64,000 nucleotides of DNA from UBA10107 sp963835585 (GTDB taxonomy: Archaea; Nanobdellota; Nanobdellia; Woesearchaeales; UBA10107), in NCBI GenBank assembly GCA_963835585.1, contig CAWIGF010000003.1, forward strand, positions 124,001-188,000. Direction: 5' to 3'. The position numbers and the translations under genes are program-made. Shown one piece after another: positions 51,021-58,838 of the stretch (positions are counted from its first letter, which is position 1; each line of letters begins with the position of its first letter). The notes below the pieces were generated by a model. It was not told the origin of the DNA. It made no database searches and saw only the letters and a program-made list of their open reading frames with translations.

Positions 51021-51612
51021 TTTTTTCTAAGACTTCTTGCAATTTTGAATAATCCTCGAATTTATTCTTTGCGTTGGTTCTGAAGCCAACAAAGTAAACC
51101 CCTGCATTTTTTGCAGCAACTTCATCGTTCTCATTGTCTCCTATGTATGCCGCCTCCAAAGGCAAGGTATTTTCAAGTGCTTTTAAAATCATCTCAGGGT
51201 GTGGTTTTGGATGAGTGACATTATCTATGGTAATTACTTTTGAGAAATAAGTATCTAAATTGAAGTGCTTTAGTATGATGAGTACGGACGATGTTCTACT
51301 TGTTGCGATTGCAAGTTTGTATTTTTTTGATAGTTCACTCAGACATTCTCTAACGCCAGGAAAAAGCTCCAATTTTTCAATGTTTGGAGGAATTTCTCTT
51401 CTTAGTTCAATTGCTTTTTGAAGATTCGGATTGTCCTTTCCAAATATCTTCGCAAGAAGCGATTCAGGACTGCTTCTGGTCATATATGAAATTAATTCAT
51501 GGTTCATGTGCGGCATGTTGAATTTATCAAGTAAATCGTTGTATAAAGATACATCCGCTTTTGTTGTATGAACCAGCGTATCATCAAAGTCAAAAATTAT
51601 CTTCTTCAGCAT
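51010..51612 (-). CDS. HAD family phosphatase (Pgp-like)
   Basis: A 200-residue haloacid dehalogenase-type hydrolase. Motif I is KIIFDFDDTLVHTT with the nucleophile Asp9 and the acid Asp11. Motif II is in LAIATSRTS, motif III is the Lys in HPKPHPEMI, and motif IV is YIGDNENDEVAAKNAG. The helical cap between motif I and II is of the phosphoglycolate-phosphatase type. It removes phosphate from a small metabolite; which one is unknown. The message is read toward the PadR-like gene and shares 11 bp with it. Confidence 0.86.
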   Translation of the reverse strand: MLKKIIFDFDDTLVHTTKADVSLYNDLLDKFNMPHMNHELISYMTRSSPESLLAKIFGKDNPNLQKAIELRREIPPNIEKLELFPGVRECLSELSKKYKLAIATSRTSSVLIILKHFNLDTYFSKVITIDNVTHPKPHPEMILKALENTLPLEAAYIGDNENDEVAAKNAGVYFVGFRTNAKNKFEDYSKLQEVLEKITS

Positions 51613-51772
51613 TTTCTTCAGCTTCTCTTGTTGTTCTTTTTATACTTCATTTGCTGTATCAACTTCAATATAATCTCTATCTTTTAAGTATTTCTGTCAT
51701 ATTTTCAGTTTCAACGACGCACAAGGTGTCGGACTCTTGATAGTTCTTACAAAGAGCAAGACCAATAATAGA

Positions 51773-52948
51773 TTAGAGAAATCCGGAGAAAAGAGTAAAT
51801 ATTATTATCGCAAGGAAGAATAGGCTTGTCCAGTTCCACGCGCTGATTGCTTTCTTCTCGTCCTTTATGAATTTCCTGAATATTTCTCTGCTCATCTGGC
51901 CGCCGTCTATAGGACCGATCGGGACAAGGTTGAACAAACCAATGCCGAGGCTCAAGGCATACAGCCAATAAAGCAAGCCCATTATCCAAATTATGAATGA
52001 AGCAGTCAATTCTCCGTATTTTTTGCTAAATACCGGATTATTTTTCTCAGATTGGCTGATTAGGACTCCCAAATATGGCAAGGAGCTGTTACTTGGATTT
52101 TGCCCAAGTTTCACGAAGTAAGTTCCATTAGTTGTCACAATTTTTATTGTGTCATTAACTTTCTCTCCATTAAGAGAATTAGTAATATTATCGATTTGTG
52201 TTATTGTTGTATTACCAATTTGCGTTATTATTGAATTCAAAGGAATTCCTGCTAATTGTGAGGAGGAGTTGCCACTAAATCCTTCAACTATCGCTCCGTT
52301 CAAATCTATGATATTTGTTGCAACAGGATAGCTTAATAGTAGAAATATTCCCAGAAAAATGAATCCAGTTAATATGTTCGAGAACGGACCAGCCGCATAT
52401 ACTGCGAGCTTTTGCGTTCTTTTCTTTTTGGCAAGCTGTTTTTCATCGGGTTCAACAAACGCAGCAGGAATTACTGGTATTATTGCAACCAAGAACGCAA
52501 ATCCAGATGATTTAATCTTGATATTGTGTAAACGCGCAACGACACCGTGCGAGAATTCATGGATTGTTGCAATCACGAATATTGAGATTATCCAATATAA
52601 GAATGGGACGTAGAATCCTCCTTTAACCTGGAAAGGCAGTACAAGCGCAACTCCGGCCGCAGTGTGAGGGACAAAAAGTATGTTGAAAATATTTTCTATT
52701 AGTAGCCACATGATTCCGACCATGCCAAGTATTCCGATCCAAATACCGGCAACGGAAAGGATTCGTGTCAGTCTCGGATGTTTTTTCGAAATCGAATTCA
52801 TTTGCTTGATTCCAAGCTTGGTCTTATACAGCGCAAAATAGAGAATGGGCCAGAATATCTTCTGAAGTTCTATTTTCTTCCTATTCTGAACCAAGAAAAC
52901 AGTCAAGATGAGTAAAAAAATAATTGCGGCTATCGTTTCAATGCTCAT
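51773..52948 (-). CDS. Site-2 protease family metalloprotease (M50)
   Basis: A 391-residue membrane protein. Zinc ligands are in IATIHEFSHGVVARLH (HExxH) within a helix, and the third ligand is the Asp in NLVPIGPIDGGQMSREI. Between them lies a PDZ-like domain (IVEGFSGNSSSQLAGIPLNS). It has about seven helices and cleaves membrane proteins inside the bilayer. It follows aIF5A and eL40 as last gene of an operon, its ATG overlapping the eL40 stop (ATGA). Its target is unknown. Confidence 0.88.
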   Translation of the reverse strand: MSIETIAAIIFLLILTVFLVQNRKKIELQKIFWPILYFALYKTKLGIKQMNSISKKHPRLTRILSVAGIWIGILGMVGIMWLLIENIFNILFVPHTAAGVALVLPFQVKGGFYVPFLYWIISIFVIATIHEFSHGVVARLHNIKIKSSGFAFLVAIIPVIPAAFVEPDEKQLAKKKRTQKLAVYAAGPFSNILTGFIFLGIFLLLSYPVATNIIDLNGAIVEGFSGNSSSQLAGIPLNSIITQIGNTTITQIDNITNSLNGEKVNDTIKIVTTNGTYFVKLGQNPSNSSLPYLGVLISQSEKNNPVFSKKYGELTASFIIWIMGLLYWLYALSLGIGLFNLVPIGPIDGGQMSREIFRKFIKDEKKAISAWNWTSLFFLAIIIFTLFSGFL

Positions 52949-53106
52949 TTCTTTCGCATTGGCCTAAGAATTTTGCTTTTGCATTTCCTGCATTTTACAG
53001 CGCCTGCGATAACAGACATGTTTGTAGATCTTATTGTGCTCTTGCACTTCCTGCAAACAAACTTTCCCCTTATCAACCGTGCTTCTGCTTCTGGAAATTT
53101 GGCCAT
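52945..53106 (-). CDS. rpl40e: Large-subunit ribosomal protein eL40
   Basis: A 53-residue, very basic protein beginning MAKFPEAEARLIRGKFVCRK. Two zinc-binding Cys pairs are visible (CRKCK at 18-22 and CRKCK at about 40-44), followed by KSKILRPMRKK. This is the archaeal eL40, which equals the C-terminal ribosomal part of eukaryotic ubiquitin-L40. It starts one base after the aIF5A stop and overlaps the M50 protease start. Confidence 0.92.
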   Translation of the reverse strand: MAKFPEAEARLIRGKFVCRKCKSTIRSTNMSVIAGAVKCRKCKSKILRPMRKK

Positions 53107-53107
53107 T

Positions 53108-53503
53108 TTATTCCTTTAATTGCTTCATTACTTTGTCTTCGAGTATTTCCCAGTAGATTATGGTGGAGCCCTCTTTGACCTTTCCTATTAATTCTTCTGG
53201 AATATCCAGGTCGAATGTTTCGAATGTCTGAGCGTCCATCACGTTAGCTTTGGTGCCCGAGATTGTGAGTACCTGTGCATCTCTTTTGTTTATTATAGGC
53301 ACTTCGACGTCTTGATGAGGCATAACGACATCTCGTTTCTTGCCATCAATGATGCCAACAGCTACAATTCTGAATTTCGCATGACCATGCTTTCCCGGCT
53401 TCGAGATATCAACGTTTGTGACTTTGCATGCAGCGCCGTCAAATATAATAAGGCTACCATCTTTGATGGTTGAAACATTAACTGTCTTCTTTTCTCCTGC
53501 CAT
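53108..53503 (-). CDS. eif5A: Translation factor aIF5A
   Basis: A 131-residue protein with an SH3-like domain and an OB domain. The hypusination loop is ISKPGKHGHAKF with Lys38 as the likely modified residue. It helps ribosomes through difficult peptides. A TATA box (CTTTATAAATGG, near 53540) and an AGGTG site precede the ATG. It is first in an operon with eL40 and the site-2 protease; a tRNA gene lies just upstream. No deoxyhypusine synthase gene is in the window. Confidence 0.96.
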   Translation of the reverse strand: MAGEKKTVNVSTIKDGSLIIFDGAACKVTNVDISKPGKHGHAKFRIVAVGIIDGKKRDVVMPHQDVEVPIINKRDAQVLTISGTKANVMDAQTFETFDLDIPEELIGKVKEGSTIIYWEILEDKVMKQLKE

Positions 53504-53563
53504 GTGTAAACACCTGTTCTCTTTGGATTAGAGCCCATTTATAAAGCTTTCCCGTAGTTAAAA

Positions 53564-53637
53564 TGGTGCACCAGACGGGAATCGGACCCGTGTCGATAGC
53601 TTGGAAGGCTATCATTCTACCACTGAACCACTGGTGC
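53564..53637 (-). tRNA. tRNA-Gly (UCC)
   Basis: A full cloverleaf of 74 nt: acceptor GCACCAG/CTGGTGC, an anticodon stem ATAGC/GCTAT with loop CTTCCAA (anticodon TCC), a T arm with GGTCCGATTCCC, discriminator A and an encoded CCA. No intron. A TATA box (CTTTATAAAAT, about 53668-53679) lies 30-40 bp upstream. Confidence 0.96.
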
Positions 53638-53719
53638 GTTATTGCGCTACTAGTTGAAAAATGAGGCATTTTATAAAGCTAACGCCCTGTTTTCTGAAAA
53701 TACATTTTTTACAAAGATG

Positions 53720-54313
53720 CTAGATAAAACGAATAGAATCTTTTTTTTCGTTCACATAATCGAGTAGATCTTGCATATGTATTTTTTCAAAATCAACTTT
53801 GTTTTGGTATTGTGCATTTAACTCTTTGAGTCTTTCTTTGCTCAGCAGTTCGGGAACACCAAGAATGGAGTTCATGAATTCTTTAATATCAGCGGATGCC
53901 TGTTCTGCTTGTGTCTCATTATTCACTATTGTCTCTACTTCCATTGCATCGCCCCAATCAACAATCCTGTTGAGTAGAATCTCGAACTTGTCATGCAAAT
54001 ATGTATATTTTGTGCGAGCAATGATTTGTTTCACTTTAAATCCAGAATGCAAAAGCAAGTCATATATAGCGACAGGATCAGATACATTCGATTCTATCTC
54101 TTTTCTACCTATTTTGTTCAGACTTTCTTTGAAGTTCAGGAACGCACGTTCTTTCTGCAATCGTAGGCGAAGCTCGAAATCATCCTTGTGTGGATTGAAA
54201 AGAAAGACAGTGACTTCACGTACATCAGATTCTTTCTTTTTTGCAAAAGAATCGAGTTTTTCTCTCATCTTATCGAACGAATTAACCAATGCCCTTGATT
54301 CGACTTCGTACAT
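53720..54313 (-). CDS. CYTH domain protein (class IV adenylyl cyclase-like)
   Basis: A 197-residue protein starting with MYEVESRALV, the N-terminal ExE strand that binds metal in the triphosphate tunnel. Further strand motifs are FELRLRLQ (basic tunnel residues), LNFKES and RTKYTYLHDKFEILLNRI and MEVETIV. Members are adenylyl cyclases CyaB or thiamine/tri-phosphatases. Which activity applies here cannot be told. It lies between NDK and the tRNA gene on the same strand. Confidence 0.82.
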   Translation of the reverse strand: MYEVESRALVNSFDKMREKLDSFAKKKESDVREVTVFLFNPHKDDFELRLRLQKERAFLNFKESLNKIGRKEIESNVSDPVAIYDLLLHSGFKVKQIIARTKYTYLHDKFEILLNRIVDWGDAMEVETIVNNETQAEQASADIKEFMNSILGVPELLSKERLKELNAQYQNKVDFEKIHMQDLLDYVNEKKDSIRFI

Positions 54314-54365
54314 ATTTATTCCATTTTTTATGTGCTTTTAAAACTTCCCCTTATAAATAAAATAT

Positions 54366-54818
54366 TTACAAATATGGAAAATATGCATCATACCAGATGT
54401 AGATTTCGCGATCAGCTTCAGACTTGTTTTCAGAGGAATGGATTACATTTCTCACAGGTCTTTTTTCTTCCATTGCCAAATCAAGCGAATCATTTGAAAA
54501 CATTCCTCTTATTGTATTTTTTTCTGCTTTTGCAGGATCAGTACTTCCTATATTTTTTCTTAATTTCCTTATGATATCTTCTCCTGTATAGGTCATTACT
54601 AAAAGTCCCTTTGAATAGAAGTCAATGATGTCATGAAAATAAGGGATACTCTCAAGCTTTTTATACATTAAGGCAAGAACGTCTTTTGGTGCTGGCTGCA
54701 GCAGAGTTGACTCCGAACGAGAAAAATCTGTAACGAGCATAATTTCCAATTGGCTCAGAATCTCTCCTCTTCTATCAAGGCCATCTGGCTTTATCATTAC
54801 CAGGCTTTTCTCTATCAT
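54366..54818 (-). CDS. ndk: Nucleoside diphosphate kinase
   Basis: A 150-residue enzyme that exchanges phosphate between NTPs and NDPs. It has SLVMIKPDGLDRRGEI at the N-terminus, RGMFSND in the middle and the active site NVIHSSENKSEADREI with His127. The length and motifs are typical, with no extra domain. A short gap of about 50 bp separates it from the CYTH gene, and the DHH gene lies 35 bp upstream. Confidence 0.95.
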   Translation of the reverse strand: MIEKSLVMIKPDGLDRRGEILSQLEIMLVTDFSRSESTLLQPAPKDVLALMYKKLESIPYFHDIIDFYSKGLLVMTYTGEDIIRKLRKNIGSTDPAKAEKNTIRGMFSNDSLDLAMEEKRPVRNVIHSSENKSEADREIYIWYDAYFPYL

Positions 54819-54852
54819 GTTTTGGTGAAAATTAACTATTATTTAAGTTTAA

Positions 54853-55878
54853 TTAAATAAGTTCCCTGAATATCTCAAGAAATCTCTCAAAGTCCCTCTC
54901 CTTTATATTTGCACCGCAAGCCTTGTCGTGACCGCCACCATAGCCTTCTACTTGTTTTAATGCCTCAAGAAGTTTGGTTCGTATCTCGATTGTACCTGAT
55001 CGCAAAGAACAGCGATATTCATCATTTCTATGCCTCGCTATTATTATCACCTTGTCAGGATATTTGTATGTAAGCTCGTTTGATAGGTCTGCGGTAAAGC
55101 TTTCCTCATCGTCTGTGTATTTGTACACGACAAGCTTGTCTTTTCCAACATACTTTTCTGCATCAACGAGCTTTTCCTTGTATTTCTGGAATAATTTATC
55201 ATAATGTTTCTGGATCCATGCTCCTTCCTCGGTTTCCTTGTCGAGTATTTCCACTGGATTTTTTATTTTCATCAATCGTTCTATGTTCTTCCTTATGTCT
55301 CCTGTTTTTCCTTTGAGCATGAAGTTGAACATCCTCGCAACACTTCCTATTTTCGAGTTGAACAGCGCTTCAGGCGCACTTTTTATCCTTGGATCAAGAA
55401 GTTTTTTGTTTTCCCGTGCGAATTTTCTCGTTTCTTTTGTCAAGTGCCAGTCAGAAATAGTTCCTATTGCAGCAATCCAGAGATTTTGTTTCACTAAATT
55501 GTAGCATATTGTCGTTGTAGGGGAAGAATCTTCCTTGTCATAATCCCGTGGATTAAATGTTCTGATTCCTTTCGGGTGCTCCTCTATCAGATGATGATCT
55601 ATTTGTATGATTGGGATGGAAACACCATCTACAAAATCCTGCTCTATGTTCGCGACATCGAGCGTAAATATCTTGTCAGGTTTGGTATTTTCGACAACAG
55701 AAAGCATGTTAGCATCAATGGTTCTCGTTTTCATGAATGTCCACTGCCCTTCTTGCTTGTATTTGTACAAAAGCAAAAAAGCGCATACTCCATCGCAGTC
55801 CTTGTCAAATATGAACAATGGGTTGTGGCAACTATCCAATTCTTCTTTCAGTTCTATTAGTTTCTTCTTTGGGAGCAT
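54853..55878 (-). CDS. DHH/DHHA1 phosphoesterase (RecJ/GAN-like)
   Basis: A 341-residue protein. The DHH domain has FIFDKDCDGVCAFLLLYKY (motif I), FTLDVAN, the name-giving IQIDHHLIEEH, and AAIGTISDWHL. The DHHA1 domain ends in VEGYGGGHDKACGANIKER. Archaeal relatives are RecJ-like exonucleases, including GAN of the replisome. It would hydrolyse DNA, RNA or small phosphodiesters with Mn or Mg. The size suits the short archaeal type. Confidence 0.85.
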   Translation of the reverse strand: MLPKKKLIELKEELDSCHNPLFIFDKDCDGVCAFLLLYKYKQEGQWTFMKTRTIDANMLSVVENTKPDKIFTLDVANIEQDFVDGVSIPIIQIDHHLIEEHPKGIRTFNPRDYDKEDSSPTTTICYNLVKQNLWIAAIGTISDWHLTKETRKFARENKKLLDPRIKSAPEALFNSKIGSVARMFNFMLKGKTGDIRKNIERLMKIKNPVEILDKETEEGAWIQKHYDKLFQKYKEKLVDAEKYVGKDKLVVYKYTDDEESFTADLSNELTYKYPDKVIIIARHRNDEYRCSLRSGTIEIRTKLLEALKQVEGYGGGHDKACGANIKERDFERFLEIFRELI

Positions 55879-55911
55879 AGTAATGGCTGTTGGATTGTTG
55901 TTTAAAAATGT

Positions 55912-56127
55912 TTACAGAAGCATTCTCTGCCTTATATATCGCAATTCGACATACGTGGTCTGTTCAATTATTCCTCTGAATATTTGCTCTATTACATTTT
56001 CGTTTATAATATATTTTTTCGCCATATTCCTTGCGTTTGAAATGACCTCTCTTTCTCTTTTCTTGTTTCTTAGCGCCTCAATGATGTCTTCATCAGTCAT
56101 ATTGTTTACCCGTTCGGCAAGAGAAGG
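55912..56127 (-). pseudogene. C-terminal piece of chorismate mutase beyond an in-frame TGA
   Basis: After the TGA at 56128-56130 the same frame continues for 72 codons with the C-terminal part expected for a eukaryotic-type chorismate mutase (helices from EDIIEALRNKKREREVI to the KYIINENVIEQIFRGIIEQ, YVELRYIRQR end, similar to the KI.P..V..LY..WI and VEYLLRRL end of plant enzymes). An ATG at 56098-56100 could start a free 62-residue peptide. Either it is a remnant, or the TGA is read through. Confidence 0.6.
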
Positions 56128-56595
56128 TCATTTTGCTTCCGCAACAAATCTTCCGGAATTGACTCTTTCATTTATTGCCAGTATGTTCTGAACGTCACAG
56201 TCAACTGTCTGTCCGAACTTGTTTTTGTCTTCTCCTTTTTCGCAAATTAAATCCAATGAGCCTATGTAAAATCTGAGCAATCTATCCTTGATGTTGTCTA
56301 TGTGTATTATTTTTATTGGTGAAATTTGTTTGTTGATGTGAGTCTTTGGTTCAGGAAGATCGCATGTCAACGGAAACTGGTCAGGAAATGCATATCTTCC
56401 GAGCCTAGCATGGCTGATTTCTCTATCTCTGAGTGCAAGGTCAAAAAATGAAATTCCTTTCTCTCCTATTATTTCAACTGCATCTTTTACATAGACACTA
56501 TAGTTGCATGGAAATGTCGATCTGTTTTTTAGTCCGCTAACTATGCCGTCTGCCATCATATCTAATCTTATTCTTATTTCGTTCAGATTAATCAT
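56128..56595 (-). CDS. Chorismate mutase, eukaryotic (AroQ yeast/plant) type, truncated by TGA
   Basis: The enzyme turns chorismate into prephenate for Phe and Tyr synthesis. This frame of 155 residues follows the yeast enzyme through most of its length: LNEIRIRLDMMADGIV, NRSTFP, a YSVY segment, ALRDREISHARLGRYAFPDQ, and DVQNILAINERVNSGRFVAEAK. In the relatives the last segment is followed by Phe and about 50-70 more residues; here it ends at TGA and the remainder lies in frame downstream. The C-terminal helix carries part of the active site, so the truncated form may be inactive. ATG 56595 has a TATA box (TTATAAATAAG) 20-30 bp upstream. An IS is inserted 71 bp upstream. Confidence 0.7.
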   Translation of the reverse strand: MINLNEIRIRLDMMADGIVSGLKNRSTFPCNYSVYVKDAVEIIGEKGISFFDLALRDREISHARLGRYAFPDQFPLTCDLPEPKTHINKQISPIKIIHIDNIKDRLLRFYIGSLDLICEKGEDKNKFGQTVDCDVQNILAINERVNSGRFVAEAK

Positions 56596-56630
56596 CGCCG
56601 ACACACATTCGTTCTTATTTATAAGGCTTT

Positions 56631-57470
56631 TCACAAAAAATTCTTGAACCACAAGACAACCTCACGGCTCTGTCCTAAAAGTCGGTAAAGCCAAGAAAAT
56701 AAGTTATGGCAGACTAGCCGCAAATATACTTCTGTGCGGATTGTCCGCACAGTTTTGGAGCTGACACTAGCTCCAAACTTGCGTTTTATACTGCTGTTGC
56801 TTGATTCAACAAGCGATCTTCGATGATACGTTCTCAATCGATACTGCCTCGCCATTTTCTTACGATAACGACCTCGCTTTGCGTTCTTTTTCGCTGGAAC
56901 CATGAGCACCATGTTGTGCTCATGCGCAAACTTGAACAAATACTCGGCAGAATATCCTTTGTCTGCCACAGCAATCCTCGGATTACTGTTTTTTAAGAGA
57001 AATTTCGCATCCTTGATGTCGTGTGCTGGAAGCACACGAATCTTCGCAGCGCAGAATTTCTTTTTTCGCGTGTCGAATGCTGTGCTTAGTTTGATGGGAA
57101 TACAAGGGAAATTCCCGTCGATGCGCTTCAGATAATGATAGCTCGGATTTGTCCTCGACAAACCTGTGCTGTCGATGGCAACGAGATGCGAGTTGCCACA
57201 AGTTATGCTCAATATTTTCTGCCAGAAAGCTGTATCGAGTTTTGCAGCGGTATACTGCAACGCTGATTTGCTTGGGCATCGTATGCCAAGCAAATCGCAG
57301 TGTTCCCGGACCCTGCGATAGGACAATCTGCAATATGCCTTGATGATCAGTGCGTGCAAATGCTCCAGAAATTCATACGTCTTCGGTCCGAAATGGTGCA
57401 GCCATCTCGGACAGCCCAATCTCCTCAACAAACGCTTAAGTTTTTGTATTAGTTTTGTTTCTTTTCCCAT
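56631..57470 (-). CDS. IS5 family DDE transposase, copy 2
   Basis: It is the same protein as the copy at 40760-41590 up to RLLGQS, with the same DDE and Y-R-E-K motifs. It then leaves the element and gains REVVLWFKNFL from host DNA before TGA at 56631, inside the promoter region of the chorismate mutase gene. The start is ATG 57470, directly after a hairpin covering the ribosome site. Confidence 0.9.
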   Translation of the reverse strand: MGKETKLIQKLKRLLRRLGCPRWLHHFGPKTYEFLEHLHALIIKAYCRLSYRRVREHCDLLGIRCPSKSALQYTAAKLDTAFWQKILSITCGNSHLVAIDSTGLSRTNPSYHYLKRIDGNFPCIPIKLSTAFDTRKKKFCAAKIRVLPAHDIKDAKFLLKNSNPRIAVADKGYSAEYLFKFAHEHNMVLMVPAKKNAKRGRYRKKMARQYRLRTYHRRSLVESSNSSIKRKFGASVSSKTVRTIRTEVYLRLVCHNLFSWLYRLLGQSREVVLWFKNFL

Positions 57471-57555
57471 GTGGGGGTTCACTCCCCACCCCAGAACAGC
57501 CTAGCGGCTGTCTGGGTTATTAGTTTTATGAATTACAGAGATTTAGGACAGAGCC
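56666..57555 (-). mobile_element. IS5-type insertion sequence, copy 2 (890 bp)
   Basis: Same ends as copy 1 (GGCTCTGTCCTAAA inverted repeats) and same length. The 9-bp target duplication is CAACCTCAC (56657-56665 and 57556-57564). It is inserted in the divergent promoter region between the chorismate mutase and nreA genes and splits a conserved promoter block of nreA. By eye, the two copies do not differ. Confidence 0.93.
57471..57516 (-). promoter_or_regulatory. Two hairpins in the transposase leader, copy 2
   Basis: Same as 41591-41636: a 6-bp stem over the ribosome site and an adjacent 11-bp bulged stem, next to ATG 57470. Confidence 0.6.
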
Positions 57556-57580
57556 CAACCTCACAAAATCTATTTAAGTC
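57556..57580 (+). promoter_or_regulatory. nreA promoter with conserved upstream block
   Basis: CAACCTCACAAAATC followed by TATTTAAGTC, 20-45 bp before the ATG. With the bases left of the IS (56649-56665) it restores a 33-bp block that matches 63469-63501 in 28 positions. The TSD keeps the CAACCTCAC core on both sides of the IS. Confidence 0.55.
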
Positions 57581-57599
57581 AAAACAGCATTAAAATTAC

Positions 57600-58838
57600 A
57601 TGAATATTCCAAAAGAGCTCTGCATCAAGTGCAAGGGAAGGTTGCACTGTGGTTTGAGTTATTGTCCCATTCTCAAGAAAAATGAAGTTAAGTTCAATGC
57701 AATAAAGGATATTAATCAGGAAATAGATGGTTCTGCGCCAAGTGTTTTCGTAGGTCATTTCGGTTATCCTGATGTCAATGTTGGTATCATGTCAACGACG
57801 GCTGAAAATCCGGATGATTACGATGATCCGAGAAAATGGGCGCAGGAGAACAAGCAGATCCAGGATATTGTTGACTACCGTTCCGGTCTGATAAACTCAA
57901 GGTTCAAGGCAAACATCAAGCAAAAAAATCGTTTTTTGGACGTGTCGCAGGAAGTCGGTATGGCTTCGAAATCTCCAGATGTGGAGATAAATTTAAAGGA
58001 AAAGCCAAAGGCACGAATCAGTTTTAATCCAACAGAGGCCCCTCAAGGACCTAGTGCCGAACTTAAGGATGTCATATTAACAGAGAATACAAAGGTGGAT
58101 AGGCAGGTCGAGAAAGCTGTTTCAGATACTGATTTGAAGGCGGGAAAGGCCTTGACGGAACTGTTTGACAAGGGCCACGATGAGACCTTTCTCTCAAGAA
58201 TGCTAAGTATAGGGAATTTGGGCGTTAAACATCAAAGAAAGCTAGTTCCCACAAGATGGAGCATAACTGCCGTGGACGACACGGTAGGAAAGGATATCAT
58301 CAATGAGATAAAGGAATATCAAACAACACCTTATGTTGCATATTTTGGCGGATATATGGGAAATTATTTCTTGGTTTTGATGATGGATGAAATATGGAGT
58401 TATGAATTGTTCGAGATGTATGCTCCGAAAGTCTCTTGGAATTTATACGACACGGTTCAGTATTCAACCGATTATGAATTTTATGATGGAAGAAAGGATT
58501 ATGCGGAGAATTGCAGTGGCGGTTATTATGCATGTCGCTTGTCTCTTCTTGAAAAATTGCAGAAAGAACGAAAACAGAGTTCAGTTTTGGTTTTAAGGTT
58601 CATTACTGATGATTATTTGATGCCCTTGGGAGTGTGGGTTGTGAGGGAGGCTACAAGGAAGTCGTTGTTGTCAAAACCTCTTGTATTCGACAGCAAGGAA
58701 CTGATGCTAAATTACGCAAAATCTCTTGCAAAGAAGAAATTCAACATGGATATTGATTTGGTTTTGAAATCAAGCAAGTTATTGATGAGAATGAAAACGC
58801 AAAGCAAATTGAGTAGTTTCATTCAACAACAGCTTTGA
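57600..58838 (+). CDS. nreA: NreA-type archaeal DNA repair protein
   Basis: A 412-residue protein of the archaeal Nre family, which protects against DNA damage and works with PCNA. The N-terminus has four Cys (Cys8, 11, 17, 22 in CIKCKGRLHCGLSYC) that probably bind zinc. Family stretches are APSVFVGHFGYPDVNVG, RKLVPTRWSITAVDD, and GGYYACRLSLLEKL. The C-terminus has a PIP-box-like QSKLSSFI (residues 401-408) for PCNA contact. A TATA box 22-29 bp upstream makes the message leaderless. The last 20 bp overlap the convergent alaS gene. Confidence 0.85.
   Translation: MNIPKELCIKCKGRLHCGLSYCPILKKNEVKFNAIKDINQEIDGSAPSVFVGHFGYPDVNVGIMSTTAENPDDYDDPRKWAQENKQIQDIVDYRSGLINSRFKANIKQKNRFLDVSQEVGMASKSPDVEINLKEKPKARISFNPTEAPQGPSAELKDVILTENTKVDRQVEKAVSDTDLKAGKALTELFDKGHDETFLSRMLSIGNLGVKHQRKLVPTRWSITAVDDTVGKDIINEIKEYQTTPYVAYFGGYMGNYFLVLMMDEIWSYELFEMYAPKVSWNLYDTVQYSTDYEFYDGRKDYAENCSGGYYACRLSLLEKLQKERKQSSVLVLRFITDDYLMPLGVWVVREATRKSLLSKPLVFDSKELMLNYAKSLAKKKFNMDIDLVLKSSKLLMRMKTQSKLSSFIQQQL

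Noticed and set aside
55912..56595. Selenocysteine or a changed genetic code at the in-frame TGA
   Set aside because: Many genes here end in TGA, often in ATGA overlaps, so TGA is a normal stop. Relatives have Phe, not Cys, at this place, and no SECIS-like element was seen.
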